Source of the DNA: Promicromonospora iranensis
Lineage (GTDB): Bacteria > Actinomycetota > Actinomycetes > Actinomycetales > Cellulomonadaceae
Assembly: GCF_028994805.1 (NCBI RefSeq)
Contig: NZ_JAJQQP010000017.1
Span: forward strand, 959-64,958
Reading direction: 5' to 3'
Length of the DNA stretch: 64,000 bases
In this document: piece by piece, positions 16,958 through 25,619 of the stretch
Layout of the letters: every line of letters begins with the position of its first letter
Numbering within the stretch: position 1 is the first letter of the stretch
Program-made: the position numbers and the translations under genes
Notes under the pieces: model-generated
What the model saw: only the letters and a program-made list of their open reading frames with translations
Database searches by the model: none
What the model was told of the DNA's origin: nothing

Positions 16958-18543
16958 CGCGACTCCCCGGGGGCCTGGGACTCCTGAGGCGCCTGGAACT
17001 CCTGGGGCTCGTGCGCCTTCTGGGACTCGTACCGCGCACGCCATGCCGCGTTCGGGGGGAACAGGCCGTCGACCGGGTGGCCGGCGGCCACCTGCTGCGC
17101 CACCCAGGCGTCCTGCTCCTCCTGGGCGATCGTCGCGTCCGCGACCTCCTCGGCCAGGTGCGGCGGCACGACGACGACGCCGTCCGCGTCACCCACGACG
17201 ACATCGCCGGGCAGCACCGTCGCACCGCCGCAGGCGACCGCGACATCCGTGTCCCACGGCACGTGTCGACGACCGAGCACCGCCGGGTGCGGACCGCCCG
17301 AGAAGACCGGGAGGCCCGTGGCGGCCACGGCCTCGAAGTCGCGCACGCCGCCGTCCGTGACCACGCCGGCCGCCCCGCGCACCTGCGCGCGCAGGGCGAG
17401 GACGTCACCGAGGGTCGCCGAGCCTTTCTCGCCCCGTGCCTCGATCACGATGACCTCACCGGCACCGACGGTGTCGAACATCCGCTTCTGCGCGTTGTAG
17501 CCGCCACCGTGCGCGGCGAACAGGTCCTCCCGGTTGGGCACGAAGCGCAGCGTCCGCGCCCGGCCGACGATCGTCGCGCCCGGCACGTTCGGCCGCAGGC
17601 CCTCGATTATCACGTTGTCCAGGCCGCGCTTGCGCAGCTGGGCGGAGAGGCCCGCGACCGGTGCGCGCCGCAGCTTGTCCGCGAGCTCGTCGGTGAGCGC
17701 GAACGGCTCCGGCTCCCCCTCCGGCTCCCCCTCCGGCTCCGGCTCCGGCGGGAGGCCCGCCGCCGCACGACTCCCCCAGGCCTCGGCGCGCTGCGTGTCG
17801 TCGATCTTCGGCCCGGCGCCGACGTCGGAGAACGGCACCTCGCCCTGCACCACCGTCGTCACCAGGCGGCCCGACGACGGCGCGCCGGGTGCCGTCGGAG
17901 CATCCACCTCGACCTCGACGACGTCGCCCGGCACCACGACGCTCGACCCGGCGGGCGTGCCCGTGAGGACGAGGTCACCCGTCTCGAGCGTGAGGTGCTG
18001 GGACAGGTCGGCCACGATCTGCGCGAACGGGAACAGCAGCGCGTCGTCGCCGGTGGTGTCCTCCTGCACGAGCCCGCCGTTGACCCACGTGCGCACGCGG
18101 AGCGCGGCCGGGTCGACCGCACGGGCGTCGATGAGCGCCGGGCCGACCGGCGTGTAGCCGTCGCGCCCTTTGGAGCGCACGTTCGAGCCCTTGTCGGCCC
18201 AGCGCAGGTCGTAGACACCGAGGTCGTTGGCGGCGGTCACGGCCGCGACGTGCTCCCACGCCTCCTCGACGGACACGTGCCGGGCCGGCTCGCCGATGAC
18301 GAGCGCGATCTCCCCCTCGAAGGCGAGCAGCTCCGTGCCGGCCGGCCGCTCGACCACACCTCCGGGGGCGCCGAGCGAGCTCGTCGGCTTGAGGAAGTAC
18401 GACGGCGCGGCGGGCCGCCGTCCGCGCTGGTCGGCGCGCGAGAGGTAGGCGAGATGGACGGCGACGATCTTGCCCGGCCGCTGTGCGAGCGGCCCGCCGA
18501 CCGACGGCGTGGACGTCGTCGAGGCCTGCGCTTCGGTACCCAT
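16954..18543 (-). CDS. hpaG: FAH-family isomerase/decarboxylase fused to an RraA-like domain (HpaG-like)
   Basis: A 529-residue two-domain enzyme. Residues ~25-240 are an FAH domain with the metal motif LAFEGEIALVIG (Glu76, Glu78), Asp112 (YDLRWADKGSN) and 'TGTPAGSSVVVPGD'. A proline-glutamate linker (~265-280) leads to an RraA/HMG-aldolase-like domain (~281-500) with 'SATLGDVLALRA' and the substrate/metal motif 'TDGGVRDFEAV' (Arg401, Asp402). E. coli HpaG has two FAH halves, one isomerase and one decarboxylase; here the second half is replaced by RraA, a fold known for oxaloacetate decarboxylation. First gene of the minus operon. The tail after ~505 is repetitive in Q, E, P and A. Confidence 0.85.
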   Translation of the reverse strand: MGTEAQASTTSTPSVGGPLAQRPGKIVAVHLAYLSRADQRGRRPAAPSYFLKPTSSLGAPGGVVERPAGTELLAFEGEIALVIGEPARHVSVEEAWEHVAAVTAANDLGVYDLRWADKGSNVRSKGRDGYTPVGPALIDARAVDPAALRVRTWVNGGLVQEDTTGDDALLFPFAQIVADLSQHLTLETGDLVLTGTPAGSSVVVPGDVVEVEVDAPTAPGAPSSGRLVTTVVQGEVPFSDVGAGPKIDDTQRAEAWGSRAAAGLPPEPEPEGEPEGEPEPFALTDELADKLRRAPVAGLSAQLRKRGLDNVIIEGLRPNVPGATIVGRARTLRFVPNREDLFAAHGGGYNAQKRMFDTVGAGEVIVIEARGEKGSATLGDVLALRAQVRGAAGVVTDGGVRDFEAVAATGLPVFSGGPHPAVLGRRHVPWDTDVAVACGGATVLPGDVVVGDADGVVVVPPHLAEEVADATIAQEEQDAWVAQQVAAGHPVDGLFPPNAAWRARYESQKAHEPQEFQAPQESQAPGESR

Positions 18544-18604
18544 GAGCTCCCTTACCCGTCGTTCCGCCGGTCGTCGTCCCCCGTGCTCCGGATGACCCTG
18601 GCGC

Positions 18605-18628
18605 TTTGTATCTCAAATCGTATATGGT
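18605..18628. promoter_or_regulatory. Candidate GntR operator in the divergent hpa promoter
   Basis: The 174-base gap between hpaG-rraA and the transporter gene contains one AT-rich patch. TTTG-TATCT-CAAA at 18605-18617 is a short inverted repeat, and ATCGTATATGGT at 18617-18628 resembles the TNGTATACNA-type palindromes bound by FCD GntR proteins, with two mismatches between arms. It is the best candidate site for the cluster's regulator and for the two promoters. Confidence 0.45.
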
Positions 18629-18717
18629 CCAGGAGTACCCGGCAAGGCCGCTCCGGCCGAGCCCACCACGACCGGCCCGCCAACGACGGCGGACCTGGAT
18701 GACGAGGGAGTCATGCG

Positions 18718-20097
18718 ATGTCACGCCTAGCCCCGGACGGTCCCGCAGCGGCCGGTGCCTCGGATCCCCGCGAGCGCCGCCGCGTCGTCCTCGCGACCAT
18801 CGTCGGCACGACGGTCGAGTGGTACGACTTCTTCATCTACGCCTCGGCCGCCGGCCTCGTCTTCGGCCAGCTGTTCTTCGAGCCCGCCGGGTCGAGCCTC
18901 GGCACGCTCCTGGCGTTCGGCTCGGTGGGTGTCAGCTTCCTGTTCCGTCCGCTCGGCGCGTTCGTCGCCGGGCATCTCGGTGACAAGTACGGGCGGCGCG
19001 TGGTGCTCGTCCTGACCCTGGTCCTCATGGGGGTGGCCACCGCGCTCATCGGACTGCTGCCGACCTACGCCCAGATCGGCGTCGCCGCGCCGGTGCTGCT
19101 CGTGCTGCTGCGGATCCTCCAGGGCATCTCGGCCGGCGGTGAGTGGGGTGGGGCGGTCCTCATGGCCTGCGAGCACGCACCGGTCGCGCGGCGTGGCCTG
19201 TTCGGGGCCTCGCCCCAGGTCGGTGTCCCGCTCGGCCTGCTGCTCGCGTCCGGGGTGCTGGGCATCATGAACGCCGTGGCACCCGGCGACGCCTTCCTCA
19301 CCTGGGGCTGGCGCGTCCCGTTCCTGCTGAGCGTCGTACTCATCGGCATCGGGTACTGGGTGCGCCGCAGCGTCGAGGAGAGCCCGGTGTACGTCGAGAT
19401 CGCCCAGCGCGCGGAGACCACCCGTCAGCCGCTGCTCCAGCTCTTCCGCAAGCACACGCCCCTGGTGATCGTCGCCGCCCTGGTCTTCGCCGGCAACAAC
19501 GCCGTCGGCTACATGACCACCGGCGGCTACATCCAGCGCTACGCGTCCGACCCGGCAGGGCCGGTCGGGCTCGACCGCGGACCGGTGCTCTGGGCGGTGA
19601 CGGCGTCCGCCGTCGTCTGGCTCGTCTCGACCTGGTTCGCGGGCGCCGTGTCCGACCGCCTCGGCCGCCGCACCACCTACGCGATCGGCTTCGTGGTGCA
19701 GCTGGCCGGCGTCCTGGCCCTGTTCCCGCTGGTCAACGGCGGGACGTTCGGCTCGCTGCTGCTCGGCCTGATCTTCCTGTCCGTCGGCCTCGGCCTCACC
19801 TACGGGCCGCAGGCGGCGCTCTACGCCGAGCTGTTCCCCGCCTCCATCCGGTTCTCCGGCGTCTCGATCTCCTACGCGATCGGGTCGATCCTCGGCGGCG
19901 CGTTCGCGCCGGCGATCGCCACGGCACTGGTCCAGGCGACGGGTACGACGGCGGCGGTCACCATGTATCTGGCGGGCATGACGGTGATCGGTCTCGCGGC
20001 GACCCTCGTGCTGCGCGACCGCACGGGCATCCCGCTGGGGCCGGACCACGAGGAGCTGCAGGCCGCCAGCCCGATCTACGGCCTCGCCAGGGCCTGA
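18718..20097 (+). CDS. MHS-family MFS transporter (aromatic acid/metabolite uptake)
   Basis: A 459-residue major facilitator with 12 predicted helices. 'IVGTTVEWYDFFIYASAAGL' is the signature first helix of the metabolite:H+ symporter (MHS) family, and 'GHLGDKYGRRVVLVLTL' the A-motif loop. MHS proteins import carboxylates such as shikimate, ketoglutarate, protocatechuate or hydroxybenzoate. As first gene of the plus-strand hpa operon it most likely imports the aromatic acid that the hydroxylase and ring-cleavage enzymes degrade. ATG 18718 is preceded by a weak purine stretch. Confidence 0.9.
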   Translation: MSRLAPDGPAAAGASDPRERRRVVLATIVGTTVEWYDFFIYASAAGLVFGQLFFEPAGSSLGTLLAFGSVGVSFLFRPLGAFVAGHLGDKYGRRVVLVLTLVLMGVATALIGLLPTYAQIGVAAPVLLVLLRILQGISAGGEWGGAVLMACEHAPVARRGLFGASPQVGVPLGLLLASGVLGIMNAVAPGDAFLTWGWRVPFLLSVVLIGIGYWVRRSVEESPVYVEIAQRAETTRQPLLQLFRKHTPLVIVAALVFAGNNAVGYMTTGGYIQRYASDPAGPVGLDRGPVLWAVTASAVVWLVSTWFAGAVSDRLGRRTTYAIGFVVQLAGVLALFPLVNGGTFGSLLLGLIFLSVGLGLTYGPQAALYAELFPASIRFSGVSISYAIGSILGGAFAPAIATALVQATGTTAAVTMYLAGMTVIGLAATLVLRDRTGIPLGPDHEELQAASPIYGLARA

Positions 20098-20129
20098 GCC
20101 GCGGGCACCACGAACAGAACGGGAGAACG

Positions 20130-22058
20130 ATGCAGTTCCACCATCACGGCTACGTTTCCGGGGACCCGCGTGTCCAGCCGGCGGCCGGCTACGGTCTCGA
20201 GCGGCCCACCGAGCTGCCCGACGAGGTCGACGTGCTCATCGTCGGCAGCGGCCCGGCGGGCATGATCGCCGCAGCACAGCTCGCGCAGTTCCCCGACATC
20301 CGGACCCACGTCGTCGAGCGGCGGGCCGGCCGCCTCGAGATGGGCCAGGCGGACGGCATCCAGGCGCGCAGCGTCGAGACGTTCCAGGCGTTCGGGTTCG
20401 CCGAGCGCATCACGGCCGAGGCCTACCGGATCACCGAGATGGCGTTCTGGAAGCCCGACCCCGCCAACCCCTCGAACATCGTGCGCGGCGCCGTCCCGCC
20501 CGACGACGCCCACGGGATCAGCGAGTTCCCGCACCTCATCGTCAACCAGGCCCGGGTGCTCGACTACTTCGCCGAGGTCGCGGCCACGGCGCCCGCCCGC
20601 GTGACCCCGGACTACGGCCTGGAGGTCGTGGGGCTCACCGTGGCCGACCACGGCACGCACCCGGTCACGGTGACACTGCGGCACACGGCCGGGCCGCAGG
20701 AGGGCACCCACCGGACGGTGCGCGCCGGCTACGTGGTCGGGGCCGACGGTGCGCACAGCGCCGTCCGGCAGGCGATCGGCCGCAAGCCGGTGGGCGACCG
20801 GGCCAACCACGCCTGGGGCGTGATGGACGTGCTCGCCGTGACGGACTTCCCCGACGTGCGTACCAAGTGCGCCATCCAGTCGCACGACGGCGGGTCCATC
20901 CTGCTCATCCCCCGCGAGGGCGGGTTCCTGGCACGCTGGTACGTGGACCTCGGCGAGGTGCCGCCGGATGACGGCAGCCGCATCCGCGCCACGTCGCTCG
21001 AGGAGGTCATCACGCGGGCGAACCGGATCATCCACCCCTACACGCTGGACGTGAAGGACGTGCCCTGGCACAGCGTGTACGAGGTGGGCCACCGGGTGAC
21101 CGACGGGTTCGACGACGTCCCCGACGAGCTCACCGGGACCCGCACGCCCCGCGTGTTCCTCACGGGCGACGCCTGCCACACGCACAGCGCCAAGGCCGGG
21201 CAGGGCATGAACGTGTCGATGCAGGACGGCTGGAACATCGCCTGGAAGCTGGCGCACGTGCTCACGGGCCGGGCGCCGGAGGGGCTGCTGGCCACCTACT
21301 CGGCCGAACGGCAGGTCGTCGCCCAGAACCTCATCGACTTCGACCGGGAGTGGTCACGCCTCATGGCCACACCTCCCGAGGACCTGCCCGACCCGACCTA
21401 TCTCGAGGACTTCTACGTCAAGACCGCCGAGTTCCCGTGCGGGTTCATGACGCAGTACCAGCCATCGATGATCGTGTCGGAGCCGGTCCATCAGCACCTC
21501 GCCACCGGCTTCCCGATCGGCAAGCGGTTCAAGTCGGCCCCGGTGGAACGCGTCGCCGAGGGCAACCCCGCTCACCTCGGCCACCATGCCCGCGCCGACG
21601 GCCGGTGGCGCGTCTACGCGTTCGCCGACGCCGCCGCGCCGGGCGAGCCCTCGGCGCTCCGAGAATGGGCGGAGTGGCTGGGCACCGCGCCGGGCTCCCC
21701 GCTGCTGCGGCACACCCCCGCGGGGACCGACCCGGACTCGGTGCTCGACGTCAAGGTCGTCTACCAGCAGGACCACTTCGGCGTCGAGTTCCCCGACGTG
21801 CCGGAGGTCTTCACGCCGCGAGTCGGCCCGTTCGGGCTGGTGGACTACGAGAAGGTGTACGCGACCGACCCGGCACAGGACATCTTCGAGCTGCGCGGCA
21901 TCGACCGCGGTGGCGCGGTAGTCGTCGTGCGGCCCGACCAGTACGTTGCCGCTGTACTCCCACTGAGCGCGAGGGACGAGCTCAGCGCGTTCTTCGCCGG
22001 GGCACTGCTGCCGCAGGACACCACGCGCACGACCACGCGCACGAAGGAGAACGCATGA
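20130..22058 (+). CDS. FAD-dependent aromatic hydroxylase (3-hydroxybenzoate 4-monooxygenase/phenol 2-monooxygenase type)
   Basis: A 642-residue group A flavoprotein monooxygenase. It shows the FAD Rossmann motif 'VLIVGSGPAGMIAAAQL' (residues ~36-52), the DG motif 'VVGADGAHSAVRQ', and the GD motif 'FLTGDACHTHSAKAGQGMN'. The C-terminal ~180 residues are the thioredoxin-like domain of phenol hydroxylases. Length and layout match MobA (3-hydroxybenzoate 4-hydroxylase, ~640 aa). In this cluster, hydroxylating 3-hydroxyphenylacetate at C4 would give homoprotocatechuate, the HpaD substrate; that assignment is inference. ATG 20130 follows GGGAG and its stop overlaps the next gene (ATGA). Confidence 0.88.
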   Translation: MQFHHHGYVSGDPRVQPAAGYGLERPTELPDEVDVLIVGSGPAGMIAAAQLAQFPDIRTHVVERRAGRLEMGQADGIQARSVETFQAFGFAERITAEAYRITEMAFWKPDPANPSNIVRGAVPPDDAHGISEFPHLIVNQARVLDYFAEVAATAPARVTPDYGLEVVGLTVADHGTHPVTVTLRHTAGPQEGTHRTVRAGYVVGADGAHSAVRQAIGRKPVGDRANHAWGVMDVLAVTDFPDVRTKCAIQSHDGGSILLIPREGGFLARWYVDLGEVPPDDGSRIRATSLEEVITRANRIIHPYTLDVKDVPWHSVYEVGHRVTDGFDDVPDELTGTRTPRVFLTGDACHTHSAKAGQGMNVSMQDGWNIAWKLAHVLTGRAPEGLLATYSAERQVVAQNLIDFDREWSRLMATPPEDLPDPTYLEDFYVKTAEFPCGFMTQYQPSMIVSEPVHQHLATGFPIGKRFKSAPVERVAEGNPAHLGHHARADGRWRVYAFADAAAPGEPSALREWAEWLGTAPGSPLLRHTPAGTDPDSVLDVKVVYQQDHFGVEFPDVPEVFTPRVGPFGLVDYEKVYATDPAQDIFELRGIDRGGAVVVVRPDQYVAAVLPLSARDELSAFFAGALLPQDTTRTTTRTKENA

Positions 22059-23518
22059 CCGACACCCGCGAGTCCGACCTGCTCGACGCCGTCCCCGACG
22101 GGCTGCTCATCGGCGGCCGGTGGCGGCCAGCCGCGGCGGGCGCCACGCTCACCGTCGAGGACCCGTCGACCGGCACGACCATCAAGACCATCGCCGACGC
22201 CGGCCCCGAGGACGGCGCCGCAGCGCTCGACGCGGCCGTCGACGCGACGGCGGACTGGGCGGCGACGCCCGCCCGCGTGCGGGGCGAGATCCTCCGCCGC
22301 GCGTTCGACCTGCTGCAGGAGCGCAGCGAGGAGTTCGCGCTCCTCATGACCCTCGAGATGGGCAAGCCGCTCGCGGAGGCCCGCGGCGAGGTGACGTACG
22401 GCGGCGAGTTCCTGCGCTGGTTCTCCGAGGAGGCCGTGCGCGTCTCCGGCCGCTACGGGCCCAACCCGGAGGGCACCGGACGCATCATCGTGAGCCAGCA
22501 CCCCGTAGGCCCCTGCTTCCTCATCACGCCCTGGAACTTCCCGCTGGCCATGGCGACGCGCAAGATCGCGCCCGCGCTGGCGGCCGGCTGCACGGTGGTC
22601 ATCAAGCCCGCGGCGCTGACTCCGCTGACCACCCTGTACTTCGCGCGGCTGCTGCAGGACGCCGGGCTACCCGACGGCGTTGTGAACGTGATCACCACGT
22701 CCAGCTCCGGCGCCGTCTCCGGCCCGATCATCGCCGACCCGCGGCTGCGCAAGCTGTCCTTCACCGGCTCCACGCCCGTGGGACAGAAGCTCCTGGAGCA
22801 GGCGGCGCCCGGCGTGCTGCGCACCTCCATGGAGCTGGGCGGCAACGCCCCGTTCGTGATCTTCGAGGACGCCGACCTGGACCAGGCGGTGGGGGGTGCC
22901 CTGGCGGCGAAGTTCCGCAACATCGGGCAGGCCTGCACAGCCGCCAACCGCTTCATCGTGCACTCCTTGGTCGCCGACGAGTTCGCCCGCCGGGTCACCG
23001 CCGCGGTGAACGACTTCGTGGTCGGCCGCGGCACCGAGTCCGGCGTGAACATCGGCCCGCTGGTGGACGACAAGGCCGTCGCCAAGGCGGAGGCGCTCGT
23101 CCAGGACGCGGTGTCCCGGGGCGCCGAGGTCACCACGGGCGGCTCCCGCATCGACGGGCCCGGCACCTTCTACGAGCCGACGGTGCTCACCGGTGTCGCG
23201 CCCGGCAGCGACATCCTGCGCGAGGAGATCTTCGGCCCGGTGCTCGCGATCGCCACCTTCGACACGGAGGACGAGGCGGTGGCCCTGGCCAACGACACGG
23301 AGTACGGGCTCGTCAGCTACGTCTACACCGAGAGCCTGTCGCGCGGTCAGCGGATGATCGAGCGCCTGGAGACCGGGATGATGGGGCTCAACGTCGGGGT
23401 CGTCTCCAACGCCGCCGCGCCGTTCGGCGGCTGGAAGATGTCCGGGCTCGGCCGCGAGGGCGGCGCCGAGGGCATCCACGAGTACCTCCAGACCAAGTAC
23501 ACGCTCACGCCGGCCTGA
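22055..23518 (+). CDS. gabD: NAD(P)-dependent succinate-semialdehyde dehydrogenase
   Basis: A 487-residue aldehyde dehydrogenase. 'ITPWNFPLAMATRKIAPALA' (Asn), 'MELGGNAPFVIF' (Glu) and 'NIGQACTAANRF' (Cys) are the catalytic sites; 'RKIAPALAAGC' and 'MTLEMGKPLAEARGEVTYG' are GabD-like. It oxidises succinate semialdehyde, the aldehyde released by HpaI, to succinate for the TCA cycle. ATG 22055 overlaps the hydroxylase stop (ATGA), so it is translationally coupled. It completes the pathway encoded by both arms of the cluster. Confidence 0.9.
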   Translation: MTDTRESDLLDAVPDGLLIGGRWRPAAAGATLTVEDPSTGTTIKTIADAGPEDGAAALDAAVDATADWAATPARVRGEILRRAFDLLQERSEEFALLMTLEMGKPLAEARGEVTYGGEFLRWFSEEAVRVSGRYGPNPEGTGRIIVSQHPVGPCFLITPWNFPLAMATRKIAPALAAGCTVVIKPAALTPLTTLYFARLLQDAGLPDGVVNVITTSSSGAVSGPIIADPRLRKLSFTGSTPVGQKLLEQAAPGVLRTSMELGGNAPFVIFEDADLDQAVGGALAAKFRNIGQACTAANRFIVHSLVADEFARRVTAAVNDFVVGRGTESGVNIGPLVDDKAVAKAEALVQDAVSRGAEVTTGGSRIDGPGTFYEPTVLTGVAPGSDILREEIFGPVLAIATFDTEDEAVALANDTEYGLVSYVYTESLSRGQRMIERLETGMMGLNVGVVSNAAAPFGGWKMSGLGREGGAEGIHEYLQTKYTLTPA

Positions 23519-23716
23519 CGGCAGCCAGCAGACCGTCGCCCTCGAACGGCGTCCGGCGGGAGACCAACGTCTACCGCGCGGACGCCGCTCCCGGGCCCGG
23601 GCCGAGGTGCAGCAGCCCACCGAGGGCGGCGTCGGAGACCGCCTGGGCATCAAGGTCATAGGTGGAGCTGAATGCCACGAGCTCGTCCGGTCGCGCGCCT
23701 CGCCGGTCGCAACGGA

Positions 23717-24532
23717 TCACGTGAGGTGGTCGAAGTCGCCGCGGGCCCATGCCGCGTGGCGCTCCGCGGAGCGCAGCACGATCGACCGGGCGTCGGCCGG
23801 GATGACACCCCGGAAGTTGTTGTAGAGCCGGTCGAACTCGAACCGCCTCACGTGGTGCGCGATCCGCAGCACCACCACACCCGACAGCGGGATGCGGTTG
23901 GGGTAGCTGCGCATGAAGGACACCGACGCCCGGTCCGGGTTGGCGAAGATCGTGTCGCCACCCAGCAGCACGCCCCTGCCCGCCGCGCCGGACGCCCAGT
24001 GCGCCACCACGGAACCCGGGAAGTGCCCGCCCGGCTGGCTCAGCGTGACGCCGGGCAGGATCTCGCGGTCACCCTTCCACAGCTCGACGGCGTCGTCGGA
24101 CCGGGCGAGCCAGCCGGCGTCGGCCTCGCTGACCAGGATCGGGACCCCGCCGAGCCGGCGGCTCCACTCCACCTGCACCCCGTACATGTGCGGATGGCTC
24201 GCCACGATGTACGCCAGCCCGCCCAGATCCTCCACGGCGGTGACGGCGTCGTCGTCCAGGTAGGCCAGGACGTCGAACATCAGGTTGCCCGCACTGGTGC
24301 GGACGATCTTCGCAGTAGGACCGATGCCGACGTCGGGCACCGTCGTGAGGCCGACCAGGTCGGGCTCCAGCTCCTCGACGGCGACGCTCTGCCCCTCGGC
24401 GACCAGCTCGTCGAGCGTGGTCCAGTGCTGCCCGTCGGCCGGAACCAGCTCACGCTCGTCGGCGCAGATCGCGCACACGGCGGGCCGTGGCTCGTGCTCC
24501 ACGCCGCACCTGCGGCAGATCCAGAACGTCAT
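23717..24532 (-). CDS. MBL-fold hydrolase with N-terminal zinc ribbon
   Basis: A 271-residue protein. The N-terminus 'WICRRCGVEHEPRPAVCAIC' is a CxxC...CxxC rubredoxin-like zinc ribbon. The rest resembles a metallo-beta-lactamase fold: 'ASHPHMYGVQVEW' replaces the usual HxHxDH, followed by 'PGGHFPGSVVAH' and 'LLGGDTIF'. Only some zinc ligands of the fold are therefore present. The family occurs widely in actinobacteria without a defined substrate. ATG 24532 has AAGGGG about 9 bases upstream. It is convergent with gabD and separated from it by 198 bases with no clear feature. Confidence 0.75.
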   Translation of the reverse strand: MTFWICRRCGVEHEPRPAVCAICADERELVPADGQHWTTLDELVAEGQSVAVEELEPDLVGLTTVPDVGIGPTAKIVRTSAGNLMFDVLAYLDDDAVTAVEDLGGLAYIVASHPHMYGVQVEWSRRLGGVPILVSEADAGWLARSDDAVELWKGDREILPGVTLSQPGGHFPGSVVAHWASGAAGRGVLLGGDTIFANPDRASVSFMRSYPNRIPLSGVVVLRIAHHVRRFEFDRLYNNFRGVIPADARSIVLRSAERHAAWARGDFDHLT

Positions 24533-25045
24533 GCGGCGGTTCCCCTTCATCGGGCCGTTGTCCCGGCCCGTGCGCCAGCGGCGTGGGCCGTGGCCGGCGA
24601 TCCCAGTGTCCACCGAAAGGCGTCCGAGTCGCTGGCCGGGGAAGCACACCGGCGCAGACGAGGCGGCATGCCTGCCAGGGACACGCTCGCACCAGGTTCA
24701 CCCCGGACAGCCGGGAAAGAAGTAGCGGCCGGTCATGGATGCCCGTCGGGAACGGTTCGTGTCCGCCCTCACCGATGCCGGGTGGTCGAGGCGGGCGACG
24801 GCCCGGCGCCAGGCGCCCAGCCGGGCAGTAACAGGGCCAGGCACAGCACCTCTCGATCGGCTTGGCTTGTGCCCGACACAGCCACCGCTCATCAGACGCG
24901 GGTGATCACCAGGAAGTCTGGTCTTCGTCGGTCCGGTCGCCTCGCACCTGCTCCTGCCCGAGTTCAGCGTGTACTCCGCGAGCGGTCGTTGACGGTACGT
25001 GCGACAGTCGACCGGCCGGAGACTCGAGAGGAAGGCGGCAGGAGC
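24533..25045. other. 513-base intergenic region without a recognised gene
   Basis: Between the MBL gene (minus) and the TraR/DksA gene (plus). No RNA gene, clear hairpin or repeat was seen. A 56-codon frame starting at ATG 24733 or nearby has no good ribosome-binding site and ends in low-complexity residues, so it is not called. The region must hold the promoters of both divergent genes. Confidence 0.5.
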
Positions 25046-25396
25046 ATGCCTCCGATCACCGACATCCATGCGCTGTTGATCGCCGACCGCGAGCGCACGG
25101 CCGACCTGATCTCCTCTCTTTCCGGCAACATCGCCTCGATGGTGGAGGCGTCGCAGCTCACCGCGTCCGACGACGAGCACGACCCCGAAGGGTCGACGAT
25201 CGCCTTCGAGCGCTCACAGGCGAGCACGCTGCTCGCCGCGGCCAGAAACCACCTGGACGACGTGGACGCAGCGCTCGCGAGGTTCGCCGCCGGCAACTAC
25301 GGCTACTGCGAACGCTGCGGAGGCGCGGTCGCACGGGACCGCCTGCTGGCCCGGCCCACGGCCCGCACGTGCATCGGCTGTGCCGCCGCCGGCTAG
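25046..25396 (+). CDS. TraR/DksA-family C4 zinc-finger protein
   Basis: A 116-residue protein: an acidic coiled-coil N-terminal two thirds ('ASTLLAAARNHLDDVDAALA') followed by a C-terminal zinc finger with Cys88-x2-Cys91 and Cys109-x2-Cys112 ('YGYCERCGGAVARDRLLARP'). DksA-like proteins enter the RNA polymerase secondary channel; the actinobacterial relatives are mostly uncharacterised, so a role in transcription control is inferred. ATG 25046 follows GGCAGGAG. No operon partner is evident. Confidence 0.87.
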   Translation: MPPITDIHALLIADRERTADLISSLSGNIASMVEASQLTASDDEHDPEGSTIAFERSQASTLLAAARNHLDDVDAALARFAAGNYGYCERCGGAVARDRLLARPTARTCIGCAAAG

Positions 25397-25619
25397 TTGA
25401 CACCGCGTTGTCGACAAGCTGGCACCCCCACGGCAATCCAGACACCCGCGCCACCCAACCACCCCGCCAGCGGCGATATACTCCGAAACGTCAAGGCGGA
25501 CACCACCTACACCACCGCCTGCGCTCGAAAAAGGGGCGCGCGGCGGGCCAGGGGCCTGGCCCGCACGGGACACATACGGACCGCACCACTCATCCGTCAC
25601 TGTTTCCCTGGAGGCCCTC

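Noticed and set aside
17700-17760. Repetitive GGCTCC-rich stretch in the hpaG-rraA gene
   Set aside because: It encodes the Pro/Glu linker between the two domains, so it is coding and not an independent repeat element.
23590-23601. 12-bp palindrome CCCGGGCCCGGG between gabD and the MBL gene
   Set aside because: Too short and too GC-generic to call a terminator or operator.
24690-24730. GGTTCA-like stretch resembling a tRNA T-arm
   Set aside because: No cloverleaf, acceptor stem or CCA could be built around it.
24733-24905. Short plus-strand frame in the 24.5-25.0 kb gap (MDARRERFVSALTDAG...)
   Set aside because: It has no good ribosome-binding site and ends in low-complexity sequence; conservation would be needed to support it.
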